Shown here: positions 45,701 to 54,521 of the stretch, piece by piece
Position numbering within the stretch: position 1 is the stretch's first letter
How the letters are laid out: the number at the start of each line of letters is the position of its first letter
From: JAXMAR01 sp046350295
GTDB lineage: Bacteria; Planctomycetota; Planctomycetia; Gemmatales; Gemmataceae
NCBI GenBank assembly: GCA_046350295.1
Contig: JAXMAR010000026.1
Location: 41,291 to 105,290 of the forward strand
Direction: 5' to 3'
Length of the DNA: 64,000 nucleotides
Notes under the pieces: model-generated
Told to the model about the DNA's origin: nothing
The model's database searches: none
What the model saw: the letters and a program-made list of their open reading frames with translations, nothing else
Position numbers and translations under genes: made by a program

Positions 45701-46188
45701 TGATCGAGTGCCCGCCGGAGGAAGCGACGGCGCTCGAGCGCGCGGTACAAAACGCCCTCGCCTCCCAGGGTTTTCGCATGCAATCGACGCGCGAGCGCGT
45801 GCAGGCGTACTTCGCCGTCGAGAACGTCTACCTGGCGACGTTCCAGGCGCTGGGCGGACTCGGCCTGTTGCTCGGCGCGCTGGGTCTGGCCATCGTCCTC
45901 TTGCGCGGCGTGTGGGAGCGGCGCGGCCAGCTGGCGCTCGGCGCTTTCCGCCGAAGGCGCGGCCTGGCTGTCCCGGTCGAGAACGGTCCTCCTGCTGCTT
46001 CGGCTTGGCGCTTGGCGTGGCCGCGCGCTCCTGGCGGTGGCCACCTGATGCAGCAGGGGGCGGCTTGCTCTGGCTGGCGCGTCGCGCTGCTGCTGGCGGT
46101 CGTGGCCGCCGTCGGGCTCATGGCGGGGACGCTGGCAGTGGCCGCGTCGCTGCGCACGCCTATTTTGACGGCATTGAGACGCGAGTGA
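42730..46188 (+). CDS. Large FtsX-like ABC permease
   Basis: The 1152-residue protein begins at GTG 42730 (GTGA overlap with the ATPase stop). It has an N-terminal helix (LAVLLGMALGTAVLTGALLV), a large extracytoplasmic region of about 500 residues, and a helix cluster with the FtsX segment ERRAAEMGLLLAVGWSQRKI and following helices near residues 550-770. A second outer domain precedes the C-terminal FtsX helices. Between about 45930 and 46110 the reading is out of frame, then returns to frame, so paired indels are likely there (true sequence probably LALGVGAALLAVAP-like). Substrate unknown. Confidence 0.88.
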   Translation: MTTLRLLFRNVLYHWRGNLAVLLGMALGTAVLTGALLVGDSLRGSLRGLALEQLGWVDHALISNRFFDADLAERVDARRKASVLMLQGSVRADREGESARHVAGVSVYGVTDAFWASSAGRGGADAAFFDGAEPGIVLNQALARALDAKVGERVEILLPRKEDLPRESLLGKKQTEDVVQSIRVPVQAILDDAGPANFSLRPSPVPPRNAFLPLGYLAKELGMAGKANVVLAAGPRTDRAPGLRLADWGYALTTPAERAKDLRAFYMERPRAERLPKETIEKLVSGYPDEHPYLNFQGQRGVIEPAVADAVRQAAEGEKAKSAPVLVYLADDLKAGDAEIPYAVVAAVPGVPDPARPGRLLPIGADEAYLAQWETSGSFPADAKSLSITYLTPDAANNLEKRTATFAVKGRVPLSGRLDDPFWTPPFPGITDKLSINDWVPFSFIDLKRVRKIDDEACKIDKTRPLEDYWRRYKTTPRAFVALAKGQELWGSRYGKLSSIQITPARGDDWSKAARRLEEEVLSRLPPAAGGFVFQDVKTQALQAGGGSSDFGVYFLAFSFFLIVAALLLVGLLVRLNLERRAAEMGLLLAVGWSQRKIRALLIGEGTLLALVGGLIGLSAAFAYTGLLLGYLKANWPGGADLGFLKLHAGPASLLLGFGASVAASLVTLYWATRVLGKMAPTTLLAGAAALAQPQAGAGWRWSAWIAPVSFVGAAAAFAAGWFVQDHEARAGTFFTCGALILIGGIAFLWRRLGHAATHSAPQPTLTLLGVRNAGRYRLRSVLTIGLLASATFVIVAIDLFHKETGETFLRRDQGSGGFALVAQSDVPIFEDLNRKSTRTQLDLRPGEAALLERATFYPMRMRAGDDASCLNLYQPLKPRILGASKAFRERGGFAFGSTLAKTDEEKANPWRLLEGKSDEGIPVLADANTATWILQVGLGDTLEVPGDGGSAVRLRVVGLLQDSLFQSELVMAEENFVKAFPHQEGFNFFLIECPPEEATALERAVQNALASQGFRMQSTRERVQAYFAVENVYLATFQALGGLGLLLGALGLAIVLLRGVWERRGQLALGAFRRRRGLAVPVENGPPAASAWRLAWPRAPGGGHLMQQGAACSGWRVALLLAVVAAVGLMAGTLAVAASLRTPILTALRRE

Positions 46189-46259
46189 GGTCCGCCCCGC
46201 CCTGCCGCGTCGATCCTACCTTCCGCCCCACCTTTCCTCGAGATTCTCCGGAGCAATTC

Positions 46260-46882
46260 GTGGAACGACAGTTGTGGCTGATTTACGCGATCGCGGCGGC
46301 CTGTGCTGGGGGACGTACGTGCCGCTGAGTGCAGCAGGGGATCAGCGGGCTGGCGCGGAACTCGTTCGCGTCGTTCCTGTGCGTCGGGGGGAGCCTGCAC
46401 TTCCTGATCGCGATCATCTTCCCGATCGTGATGTTCTACTCGGGGCAGGCGGACATGCCGCGAACGCGTACGGCGTCAGCTTCGGCGACGCTGGCGGGCG
46501 TGGCCGGCGGCGGGGCGCTGTTCGTCATCTTCGCGAACCGGGCCGTGCCGCGCGGCTGGACTATCGCATGTACATCGCGCCGGTGATCTTCGCGCTGGCG
46601 CTGGTGCTGAACACGGTGATCAGCCTGTTCTGGCACCCCAACGGCCGCTTGCACGAGGCGTTTCCGTGGTCTAAAGACGATGCCGGGCTGGAAGTTCTAT
46701 GTCGGCATCCTGCTGACCGGGGCGGGGAGGCAACGCTCGTGCTCTTCTCGAAGGAGGAGGCGGAAGAGCTGGCGAAGAAAGAGCGGGCACGCCCAAGCGA
46801 TCGTCAAGCCCGCCGAGCCGGCGCTGGCGGCGCGCCGCCGCCGAGCGTGGAGAACTGGAGGCTGGACTGGGCGGCGGCGTAG
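46260..46882 (+). pseudogene. DMT-like membrane transporter protein, frameshifted
   Basis: GTG 46260 (GGAG six bases upstream) opens VERQLWLIYAIAAAC, then WGTYVPL. QQGISGLARNSFASFLCVGG and LIAIIFPIVMFYSGQA lie in another frame. LAGVAGGGALFVIFANRA and YIAPVIFALALVLNTVISLF form further helices, and the tail is KEEAEELAKKERA. This helix pattern resembles the drug/metabolite transporter superfamily proteins of planctomycetes. At least four indels are needed. Substrate unknown. Confidence 0.55.
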
Positions 46883-47110
46883 CGCGAAACCGCGAAATCG
46901 CAAGCGAGGCGTGGGTCGCGTGCTTGGCGTTCTTGCGATGCGGAGCGCGAAATTCGTCGCATCAAGGTCGGTCGTGCGATTTTCTTGAACATGGGCCGAG
47001 CCGCGTCGGCGCCATGAGGTTGCGGGAAGCGCGTCGCGATTCGTCGCGGTGAGTGGAGTCAGGCTGCGACGAGACGCGACGTATTTCGGCCCGGCTCGGA
47101 GGACAGGAAG

Positions 47111-47893
47111 ATGAGGCGTACTCGATCGCTTTCGGCTCGACGGCAAGCGGGCCTTGGTCACCGGCGGAAGTCGGGGACTGCGGCCGCATGGGGCAGGCGG
47201 CTGGCGGAGGCGGGGGCGGACATCGTCCTGGTCGGCCGCGAGGCCAAGCGCTGCGGCAAGCCCAGCAGGAGATGGCGGCGACGGGGCGGCGCATCGATAC
47301 GCACGCGGCGGAGGCCTGTTCGAGCCGGCGCGCCGTGGAGGAGATGTGCGGGGGCGGGGCGCTTGGCGCTGGGCAAGGTCGACATCCTGATCAACAACGT
47401 CGGCGGGCGGCGCGAGAACATTCCGTTTCTGGAAGAGAAGCTGGAGGACTGGCAGCGGCTGATGGATCTGAACCTCACCAGCACCTTTGTTTGCACGCGG
47501 CTCCTGGGCAAGCCGATGCTGGAGCGCGGCTGGGGGCGGGTCATCAACATCGGGTCGATCTGCGGCCAGATCGCCACGCGCAACATCGAAGGCCGGCACT
47601 ACGAGACGGCGAAGGCGGCGATCGTCGGCTTCACGCGGTCGCTGGGGGCGGACTGGGCGGCGCGTGGCGTGACGGTGAACGCGATCGCGCCCGGCAGTTT
47701 TCTAACGGACGCCAATCGCCGCTGGTTCCGGGAGCGGCCGGAGCTGCGCGATCAGATCGAGGGGCTGATCCCGATGAAGCGGATGGGGGACCCGGCGGAG
47801 ATCGGGCCCCTGGCGGTGTACCTGGCGAGCGACGCCTCGAGCTACATGACCGGGTCGGTGGTGACGATCGATGGCGGCTTCACGCTTTGGTAA
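47111..47893 (+). CDS. Short-chain dehydrogenase/reductase, locally out of frame near the N-terminus
   Basis: From about residue 85 the protein is a clean SDR: DILINNVGG, RVINIGSICGQIATRN with the catalytic Ser, HYETAKAAIVGFTRSLGADW with the Tyr-x3-Lys pair, VNAIAPGSFLTD and TGSVVTIDGGF. Upstream, another frame supplies RLDGKRALVTGGSRGLG, the nucleotide-binding motif, so two or more compensating indels lie between 47111 and 47380. The start is best read as MAYSIAFRLDGKRAL. Substrate unknown; the SDR classical fold suggests an NAD(P)-dependent alcohol or sugar oxidoreductase. Its end overlaps a convergent GNAT gene by 14 bases. Confidence 0.82.
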   Translation: MRRTRSLSARRQAGLGHRRKSGTAAAWGRRLAEAGADIVLVGREAKRCGKPSRRWRRRGGASIRTRRRPVRAGAPWRRCAGAGRLALGKVDILINNVGGRRENIPFLEEKLEDWQRLMDLNLTSTFVCTRLLGKPMLERGWGRVINIGSICGQIATRNIEGRHYETAKAAIVGFTRSLGADWAARGVTVNAIAPGSFLTDANRRWFRERPELRDQIEGLIPMKRMGDPAEIGPLAVYLASDASSYMTGSVVTIDGGFTLW

Positions 47894-48347
47894 GCCGCTT
47901 TTCAAAGCAGACGCTGTGCAGATCGCCGATGTATTCGCCGTAGGGCTCGATGCGATGATAGCCTGAGGTTTCGTAGAGGCGGATCGACTCGGGCTGCCGG
48001 GTACCTGTTTCCAGGCGGAGTGTGAAAGCCTTGCTGGCGCCTTTTGCTCGAGGAAACGCAAGGTGCACGGGCGGCGCCCCGCCCACGCAAAGACGCGGGC
48101 TCGACATAGATCCGCTTGACCTCGCCGACACCCATGTCCAGCTTGCGCAGGCGCCCGAACTGACGGCCCGGCCGCCGAGCCGCGCCAACACCGGAAGACG
48201 CCGCTGCCATCGGCGATGTCGGCGGCGTCGAAGGACCATCGGATCGGCCGCCGGGGTAGCGGCCGCGCAGGTCGTCGTCCAGATGGCGGCCGCCCCGGTG
48301 ATCGGTCGGCTGTGGCCTCCATGACTTCGAGAGGTGGCGTCGCTCAC
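47880..48347 (-). pseudogene. GNAT-family N-acetyltransferase, frameshifted
   Basis: The C-terminal part is clean: FTLRLETGTRQPESIRLYET, then SGYHRIEPYGEYIGD and CFEKRL, the usual GNAT motif B and end. The acetyl-CoA loop motif is in another frame (GEVKRIYVEPA then R-G-R-G-x-x-R), as is LRKLDMGVGEVKR. Two or three indels separate them. The 5' end is unclear; GTG 48347 is one choice. GNAT proteins transfer acetyl from acetyl-CoA to amines; the substrate is unknown. Confidence 0.6.
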
Positions 48348-48620
48348 GTCTGCGTCCTTCAGCCTCGGCTCAACGGCTGGCCGCAGGCGCCATGCCTTGC
48401 TCGTGGGTGCAAGGCCGCGGCCGGTCAGAGCCCCGCGGCGGTAGCGACGGCGCGGTAGGCCGATGATCGGCGAACGCAAGCGACTCCTGTCTCACGACGG
48501 AGAAACGGCGCCAGCGATTGTTTTTTTTTTTGATCTGGGAAAATGCGAACACCGGCGCCGGCGCGACCGGGGCCGACATTTTCCGGGACGGGGATTTGCT
48601 GTCTCGAGGGGCGGCGTAAC

Positions 48621-50236
48621 ATGTCCCCGTCATGGCCGGATTTTCTCAGCGAGACGGAACGCAGCGCTGATGACGCGCGTCAAGGGGCAGGACACCGGGC
48701 CCGAGCGACTCCTGCTCGCGGCGCGTGCGCCGGGCGCGGGTTGCGACCCCAGACTTGCAGCCGGACGATCTCCCCGGCCATCCCGACCTCGTCTTCTCGC
48801 CGGCGCCGGCTCGCCTGCTTCGTCGACGGCGAACTCCTGGCATGGCGCCGATGGCGGCGCCGCGGGCTCGACTTCTCCTCGAACAACAGTTCGTCGGATC
48901 GTCCGAGAGCGACTACTGGGTACGTAAAGTACACCGCAATATCGAGCGCGACATCCGCGCCACCGGGGAACTGCTGCGCTCGGGCTGGTCGGTGGTACGC
49001 TTCTGGGCCGACGCGGTCGAGAAGGCCCCCCAGGAGTGCGCCGCCCGAGTCGCGGCCATGCTGGCCGGCGCGGAGCGGCCGAGCCCCTTCTCCGCCGCCG
49101 CCACCGCGACGACCGCCGAGTTCTTCGCCGGCATCGGGCTGATGCGGTTGGGACTGGAGCAGGCGGGCTGGCACACGGTCTGGGCGAACGATCACGACCC
49201 GATGAAACGGGCGTTCTATCGCCACAACCTTGTCGACGAGGAAGTAACCGTCGATGGCCGGTCGATCCAGGACGTGCCGCCGCGCTCCGTGCCGCGCGCG
49301 GGACTGATCAGCGCGTGTTTCCCTTGTACCGATCTGTCGCTGGCCGGGGCGGTGCGTGGACTGGACGCGGGGCCCCAGTCATCGGCGTATCTTCGTTTCG
49401 CGACCATCCTCGCGGAGCTCGGCGCGCGGCGGCCGCCGTTCGTCATCCTCGAAAATGTGGTCGGGCTCATTCACAGCCACGCGGGGAAGGATTTCCGGCT
49501 CTGTCTGCAGCGGTTGGCGGACGCGGGCTATCGCGTGGACGCGGTGAAGATTGACGCGGTTCATTTCGTGCCGCAGAGCCGGCCGCGGCTGTTCCTGATG
49601 GGCGTGCGCGAGGACATCGCGCTGACGCCGTGCCGGACGCCGGCGGAGGCGGACGAACTGCGGCCGCCGCAACTGCTCGGCTTCATGCGCGAGCACGCGG
49701 ATTTGCCATGGGGCATTCGACCGCTGCCGCCGCTGCCGGAGCGGACGCTGACGTTGACGGATATTCTCGAAGACATCGACAGGGCGGATCCCGTCTGGTG
49801 GTCGGCAGAGCGCGTCGAGCGGCTGAAGAACCAGGTGAGCCGGCGACATCGCGCCCTTGTCGACATGCTGCTGGAGAAGGAAGGCGTCGTGTGGGCGACC
49901 GCGTTCCGGCGCATGCGGCACGGGCGGTCGATGGCGGAGCTGCGCTTCGACGGCGTCGCCGGCTGCTTGCGGACGCCGAAAGGGGGCAGCGCCAAGCAGA
50001 TCCTGGTGCGCGTCGATCAGGAGGGCTGGCACGTGCGGCTGTTGACGCCGCGTGAGTGCGCCCGCTTGATGGGGGCGGGCGACTTTCGCCTCGACGCTCC
50101 CGGGACGCGCGGCGACGACGCGCTCTTTGGTTTCGGGGATGCCGTGTGCGTGCCGGCCGTCGAATGGCTGGTGCGCCATTACGTCAACCCGCTGATGGCG
50201 GAGTTGTTGCGCGGCGGTCTGCTGGCGCCCGAATGA
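48621..50236 (+). CDS. Vsr-type mismatch endonuclease fused to a DNA C5-cytosine methyltransferase
   Basis: Residues ~1-135 resemble Vsr: MTRVKGQDTGPERLLLAA, LPGHPDLVFS, FVDG..WHG (in a shifted frame) and SDYWVRKVHRNIERDIRATG. After a short Ala/Thr linker the same frame continues into a complete C5 methyltransferase. Its motifs are I (AEFFAGIGLMRLGLEQAG), IV (ACFPCTDLSLAG with the nucleophilic Cys), VI (ILENVVGL), VIII (QSRPRLFLMG) and X (GFGDAVCVPAVEWLV). From ~48890 to the stop the frame is uninterrupted, so the fusion is real as sequenced. Two indels disturb the first ~90 residues. ATG 48621 lies after GAGGGGCGGC. Confidence 0.82.
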
Positions 50237-50467
50237 AGCGACGTTCCGGACTGACACCGTTTCGGGATGCCCCGGCGTATCGCAGGCGTGGACGGAAGCA
50301 TGCGGGGACAGGTCCACGGGTCGGCTGCGAACTTGTGGCAGCGGCTCGGTTGGGCGTTTCATCGTAGGGAGCGGAGCCCTCGGCCGCAATGACGTTTCCA
50401 GAATCCGCTCCGCGCCTAAAATTGCTGCACGCCTATTACAGTAATCCGTCAACCAGGGAAAGCCGAC

Positions 50468-51046
50468 ATGAGACACGCACTGGCATCGATCGCCTTGATC
50501 ACGACCGCCGTAGTGGCGGCGCCCCTGACCGCCGGCGACAAGGGAGGAACGAAAGTGGCCCCGGTCCTGAATTTCAAGATGAAGAGCATCGACGGCAAGG
50601 AGGTCGATCTGTCCCGCTATCAGGGCAAGGTCGTCCTCCTGGTCAACGTGGCCAGCGAGTGCGGTTACACGCCGCAGTATAAGCAGCTACAGGCTCTCCA
50701 TGAAAAGTATGCCGAGAAAGGTCTGGCCGTGCTCGGCTTCCCCTGCAACGATTTCGGCGGCCAGGAGCCGGGCAGCGAGGCGGACATCAAGGCGTTCTGC
50801 AAGAAGAACTACGGCGTCACCTTCGACATGTTCGCCAAGGTGAACATCACAAAGGACCCCGCCCCGCTCTACAAGTATCTCACCTCGAAAGCCACCAACC
50901 CCAAGCTCGGCGGCATGGTGAAATGGAACTTCGAGAAGTTCCTGATCGGCCGCGACGGTAGCCTCGTGGCGCGCTATGCGTCGGACGCCGATCTCGATGG
51001 CGCCCCGTTCCTGCGGACGCTGGAGGCCGAGCTTGCGAAGAGATAG
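50468..51046 (+). CDS. Exported glutathione peroxidase-family protein (Cys type)
   Basis: The 192-residue protein has a signal peptide (MRHALASIALITTAVVAAPL then TAG) and the GPx fold. NVASECGYTPQYKQL carries the peroxidatic Cys, encoded by TGC, where animal enzymes use selenocysteine. GFPCNDFGGQEPG supplies the Gln and a second Cys, and KWNFEKFLI the Trp/Asn. It would reduce peroxides in the periplasm, probably with thioredoxin. Despite the tRNA-Sec in this window it is not a selenoprotein. Confidence 0.93.
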   Translation: MRHALASIALITTAVVAAPLTAGDKGGTKVAPVLNFKMKSIDGKEVDLSRYQGKVVLLVNVASECGYTPQYKQLQALHEKYAEKGLAVLGFPCNDFGGQEPGSEADIKAFCKKNYGVTFDMFAKVNITKDPAPLYKYLTSKATNPKLGGMVKWNFEKFLIGRDGSLVARYASDADLDGAPFLRTLEAELAKR

Positions 51047-51164
51047 CGGATCGACGTCATGGCCTAGAGCGAGGACGAGGGAGGCGGCAAGTGGGATCCA
51101 TTTCGATAACGTGGTTCCGTATAACATCGAGTAGGCTTTCCCTTGTCCGACGCTGATTGACAAA

Positions 51165-52100
51165 ATGCTCACCCTGTCCGACCTCCGACAGATCTACACC
51201 CTCCCTCTCCCCGACCTGATGTTCCGCGCCATGGGCGTTCATCGCGTCCATCACGAGGCGGAGGACATCCAGCGCTGCGCCCTTCTCAGCATCAAGACCG
51301 GCGGCTGTCCCGAGGACTGCGGCTATTGCGCCCAGAGCGCCCATTTCGACACGGGCGTCGAGTCAACGCCTCTGCTTCCGCTCGAGGAGGTGAAGGAGCG
51401 AGCACGGCGGGCGCGCGAGCTGGGGGCGACGCGCTTCTGCATGGGGACGGCCTGGCGCGAAGCCAAGGAGGGGGAAGCGTTCGAGCGCGTCGTCGACATG
51501 GTGCGGGCCGTGCGCGAGCTGGGCATGGAGGCGTGCGTCACCCTCGGCATGCTCAACGACGAGCAGGCGCGGCGGCTCAAGGAAGCCGGCCTGACCGCTT
51601 ACAACCACAACCTGGATACGTCGCGGCGCCACTACCCGAACATCGTCCGCACCAGGAGCTATGACGAGCGGCTGCGCACGCTGGACGCGGTGCAGAACGC
51701 AGGCATCTCGGTCTGCTGCGGCGGCATCCTCGGCATGGGGGAGAACGAGGAAGACCGTCTGATGCTCCTTGCCGAGCTGGCCCGCCTCGACCCGCCGCCC
51801 GAGAGCATCCCCATCAATTGCCTCGTGCCGATCGCGGGCACACCGCTGGACAAGGCGGCGCCCGTCGACCCGATCGAGCTGGTGCGCCTCGTGGCGACGA
51901 CGCGGATCTCGTTCCCCATGGCGCGGGTTCGCCTCAGCGCCGGCCGCGACCGCATGAGCCTGGAATTGCAAACCCTCTGCTTCCTCGCAGGCGCCAACTC
52001 GATCTTCTTTGGCGAGAAGCTGCTGACGGCCCCCAACCCCGATGCTGACAAGGACGCTCGAATGTTCCGCGCGCTGGGGTTACCGGTGCTCGCGGAGTGA
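51165..52100 (+). CDS. bioB: Biotin synthase
   Basis: The 311-residue radical-SAM enzyme has the 4Fe-4S site CPEDCGYCAQS (CxxxCxxC) at residues ~46-56. YNHNLDTSRRHYPNI and GGILGMGENEEDRLMLLAEL follow, with the [2Fe-2S] Arg in the LSAGRDRMS motif. It inserts sulfur into dethiobiotin, the last step of biotin synthesis. Complete and of normal length. bioF follows 92 bases downstream on the same strand. Confidence 0.97.
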   Translation: MLTLSDLRQIYTLPLPDLMFRAMGVHRVHHEAEDIQRCALLSIKTGGCPEDCGYCAQSAHFDTGVESTPLLPLEEVKERARRARELGATRFCMGTAWREAKEGEAFERVVDMVRAVRELGMEACVTLGMLNDEQARRLKEAGLTAYNHNLDTSRRHYPNIVRTRSYDERLRTLDAVQNAGISVCCGGILGMGENEEDRLMLLAELARLDPPPESIPINCLVPIAGTPLDKAAPVDPIELVRLVATTRISFPMARVRLSAGRDRMSLELQTLCFLAGANSIFFGEKLLTAPNPDADKDARMFRALGLPVLAE

Positions 52101-52192
52101 CAGCCCGCCAGGCGAAACGACCGCGCCTGTTCCCGGCGCTGTCCGCTTGCGGATTCGCGTGCAGCGCTCGCCGCGCCTCAGTCGAATAACCC

Positions 52193-53305
52193 ATGCCTCT
52201 CGAAAACCGCTGGCGCCACCACCTGGAACAGCTCCGAGCCGAAGGCCGCTATCGCTCCCTGCGACCCGCCGCCGGCATCGATTTCTCCTCCAACGACTAC
52301 CTCGGCTTCGGCAAGATCCCCTGGCCCCAGACCGAGGCATTACCGGCGAGCGGGACCGCGTCCCGTCTCTTGCGTGGCCAGCACCCGCTCTGGGAAGAGG
52401 TCGAGGCCCGGCTCGCCCAGTGGCACGGCGCCGAGGCGGCCCTCGTCTTTACCACTGGCTACGCGGCCAACGAGGGCCTCCTGGCCACCCTCCTCGAGCC
52501 GGACGACACGGTCTTCTCCGATCAAGCCAACCATGCCTCGATCATCGACGGCGTCCGCCTGACGCGTGCCCGCCGCGTCGTCTACCGGCACAACGACCTC
52601 AGCCATCTCGAGGACGCCCTGCGCGAGGCGCGCCCCGGACGCCAGACGTTCATTGTCACCGAATCTCTCTTCGGCATGGACGGCGATCGTGCCCCCTTGC
52701 TCGGCTTGGTCGATCTGGCGGAGCGGCATGGCGCCGCGCTCATCGTCGACGAGGCCCATGCCACCGGCTGCTTCGGCGCCCGGGGCGGGGGTCTTGTGGA
52801 TGAACTCGGATTGCGGCCGCGCGTCCTCGCCACCGTTCACACCGGCGGCAAGGCGCTCGGCGTTCCCGGCGCTTACACCGCCTGCGGCGGCCTACTCCGC
52901 GAATACCTCATCAACCGTTGCCGCCACTTCATCTTCACGACCGCCCTGCCGCCCGCCGTCGCCGCCTGGTGGCGCGACGCGATCGAACGCGTCCAGCGGG
53001 CCGACGAGCCACGGCGCCGGCTGCACGCCAACGCCCAGCTGTTTCGCGGGATTCTCGTCCAACGCGGCATCACCTGCCCGGGCGCGGACTTCATCGCTCC
53101 GGTCGTGTTCGGCGCCGACCAGCGTGCGGCCGCCGCGGCCACGGCGCTGGAGACGCAAGGCTACGACGTCCGTGCCATCCGGCCGCCCACCGTCCCAGCC
53201 GGGAGCGCGCGGCTGCGTGTCTCGATCCACGCGGACCACGAGCGCGAAACGATTGAGAGAGTCGCGGACGCCTTGAGCCGGGAAATGGAAAAGGCCGCGG
53301 GCTGA
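52193..53305 (+). CDS. bioF: 8-amino-7-oxononanoate synthase
   Basis: The 370-residue PLP enzyme (alpha-oxoamine synthase) has IDFSSNDYLGFGKIPW near the N-terminus, GTASRLLRGQHPLWEEVE, the PLP-ring DEAHATGCFG, and the Schiff-base Lys in TVHTGGKALGVPGAY at about residue 223. It condenses pimeloyl thioester with alanine, the first committed biotin-ring step. Together with bioB this is a short biotin unit; bioA and bioD are not in the window. Confidence 0.95.
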   Translation: MPLENRWRHHLEQLRAEGRYRSLRPAAGIDFSSNDYLGFGKIPWPQTEALPASGTASRLLRGQHPLWEEVEARLAQWHGAEAALVFTTGYAANEGLLATLLEPDDTVFSDQANHASIIDGVRLTRARRVVYRHNDLSHLEDALREARPGRQTFIVTESLFGMDGDRAPLLGLVDLAERHGAALIVDEAHATGCFGARGGGLVDELGLRPRVLATVHTGGKALGVPGAYTACGGLLREYLINRCRHFIFTTALPPAVAAWWRDAIERVQRADEPRRRLHANAQLFRGILVQRGITCPGADFIAPVVFGADQRAAAAATALETQGYDVRAIRPPTVPAGSARLRVSIHADHERETIERVADALSREMEKAAG

Positions 53306-53337
53306 GCCCGCGGCCAGGTCGATGGCTGAGCGTGAAG

Positions 53338-53835
53338 CTATCGCTTCGCGCAACAGGAGTTATTCGGCGCTGGGCAGCAGGCGCCGGCCGGGCAGCAGGG
53401 CGCCATCCGGGCAACAGGCGCCATCCGGGCAGCAGGCGCCATCCGGGCAGCAGGCGCCATCCAGGCAGCAGGCTCGTCCGGGCAGCAGGCGCCATCAGGC
53501 AGCAGGCGCCATCCGGGCAGCAGGCGCCATCCGGGCAGCAGGCCCGGCAGGATCGCAGCACGCCGCGCCCGGCCACACAGCAGGACGATCCTGAGCGCGC
53601 TTGATCCGCGGCGAAGCAGTCGCATGGACAGCAACCGGGCTCGCGCTGCGCCCTGTGGCTGGCACAGTCGCAACCGCAGCAGGGCGACCCGCCGCCCGGA
53701 CGCGGCATACGCCCAGGCAGCGCCGGCCGAGACCAGAACGACACCAGCGAAAGACAGCAAGAACCTTGGAACGCGCTGGGCTCTCGAGCAGAACTGTGTT
53801 GATGGTTTTGCGGCGAAGTGGACAGGGCGGCGCAT
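53338..53835 (-). pseudogene. Cys-rich secreted protein with CCPDGA repeats, frameshifted
   Basis: The gene has an export signal (FLLSFAGVVLVSAGAAWAYA). A Cys-rich segment follows in another frame (SPCCGCDCASHRAQREPG, CCPCDCFAADQA, SSCCVAGRG). About eight tandem hexapeptides CCPDGA come next, then CCPAPNNSCCAKR before the stop at 53338. The 18-bp repeats contain single-base deletions that shift the frame. Start uncertain: ATG 53835 (MRRPVHF) or closer to the signal peptide. Possibly a metal-binding or cross-linked envelope protein; no family known to me. Confidence 0.55.
53391..53545. repeat. 18-bp tandem repeats inside the Cys-rich gene
   Basis: About eight to nine units of GGGCAGCAGGCGCCATCC on the plus strand (CCPDGA on the minus strand), with variants at 53410, 53465-53480 and 53500 that lack one to three bases. 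Confidence 0.85.
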
Positions 53836-53983
53836 GCGCTTCAACCGGCGCACGTGCCTGGCCAGGAGCAATGGAGCACGGCTACCAGCCGCACGGAAGT
53901 GTCGTCCCGGCACGCAAGGGCGCCAGAACGCGACCGATCGCGTCGCGCGACGCGACGATGAGTGCGGCGGCTGGAAGCCGCGG

Positions 53984-54261
53984 TCAGCCTGGAGCGTCTT
54001 TTCTCGTCCGGCTTGACGGAGGCGGCTTTCTCGCAGGAGCAAAGCGGCGTCGATTCGTCCTTGTCCTCGAAGGTGGAGTCGCGTTTGACGCCGGCGGTCC
54101 GATGAGCCTTACGGCAAGAATGCGCCTCGGCAGGAGGCGCGCGGTTATTTTCTCATCAACGGGCCGCGTGAACGGCCGCGACCCTGATCTCGCAACACCA
54201 GCCGGAGGCAGGAGCAGCACCAATCCGGCGACAAGAGCCAGGGTTCAAAACGCGGTCCGCA
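53984..54261 (-). pseudogene. Small secreted basic protein, frameshift or stop in its signal peptide
   Basis: ATG 54261 opens MRTAF, then an in-frame TGA. One base away the frame continues TLALVAGLVLLLPPAGVARS, a signal peptide, followed by a basic, Arg/Pro-rich mature part (RTRTNRRRFAPARKPPP) ending at 53984. The TGA is inside a signal peptide, so selenocysteine is implausible; an indel is more likely. Weak call, function unknown. Confidence 0.3.
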
Positions 54262-54521
54262 TGTCATGATTTTATCCCGCCAGCGACGATTGGCCATGCG
54301 GTCGTTCGCCGGACGTTGTGGCAAATGGACCCGTCTCACGCTTCTTTTGGACTTGAGTGGCGCCAGCTGTGTCCGCCCATAACGCTGTCGTCTCACGGCC
54401 CCCCTCACCACCGGCTTCCCCAGAACGCGAAGTCCGGCACGCCCGCCAGCGCATTCGCGGCGGGAGCAGGTCTTCGCCGCCCCAGAATGGAGGCCGGAGA
54501 CGTTCCCCGACAGGTTTTCTC

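Noticed and set aside
48519..48532. Run of about 11 T as a terminator
   Set aside because: No stable hairpin precedes it; it may be a homopolymer artefact in a low-quality block.
50468..51046. Glutathione peroxidase as a selenoprotein
   Set aside because: The active-site codon is TGC (Cys), not TGA, so the nearby tRNA-Sec is not used here.
53984..54261. In-frame TGA after MRTAF as a selenocysteine codon
   Set aside because: It lies in a signal peptide with no redox motif, in a block full of indels; a one-base error is simpler.
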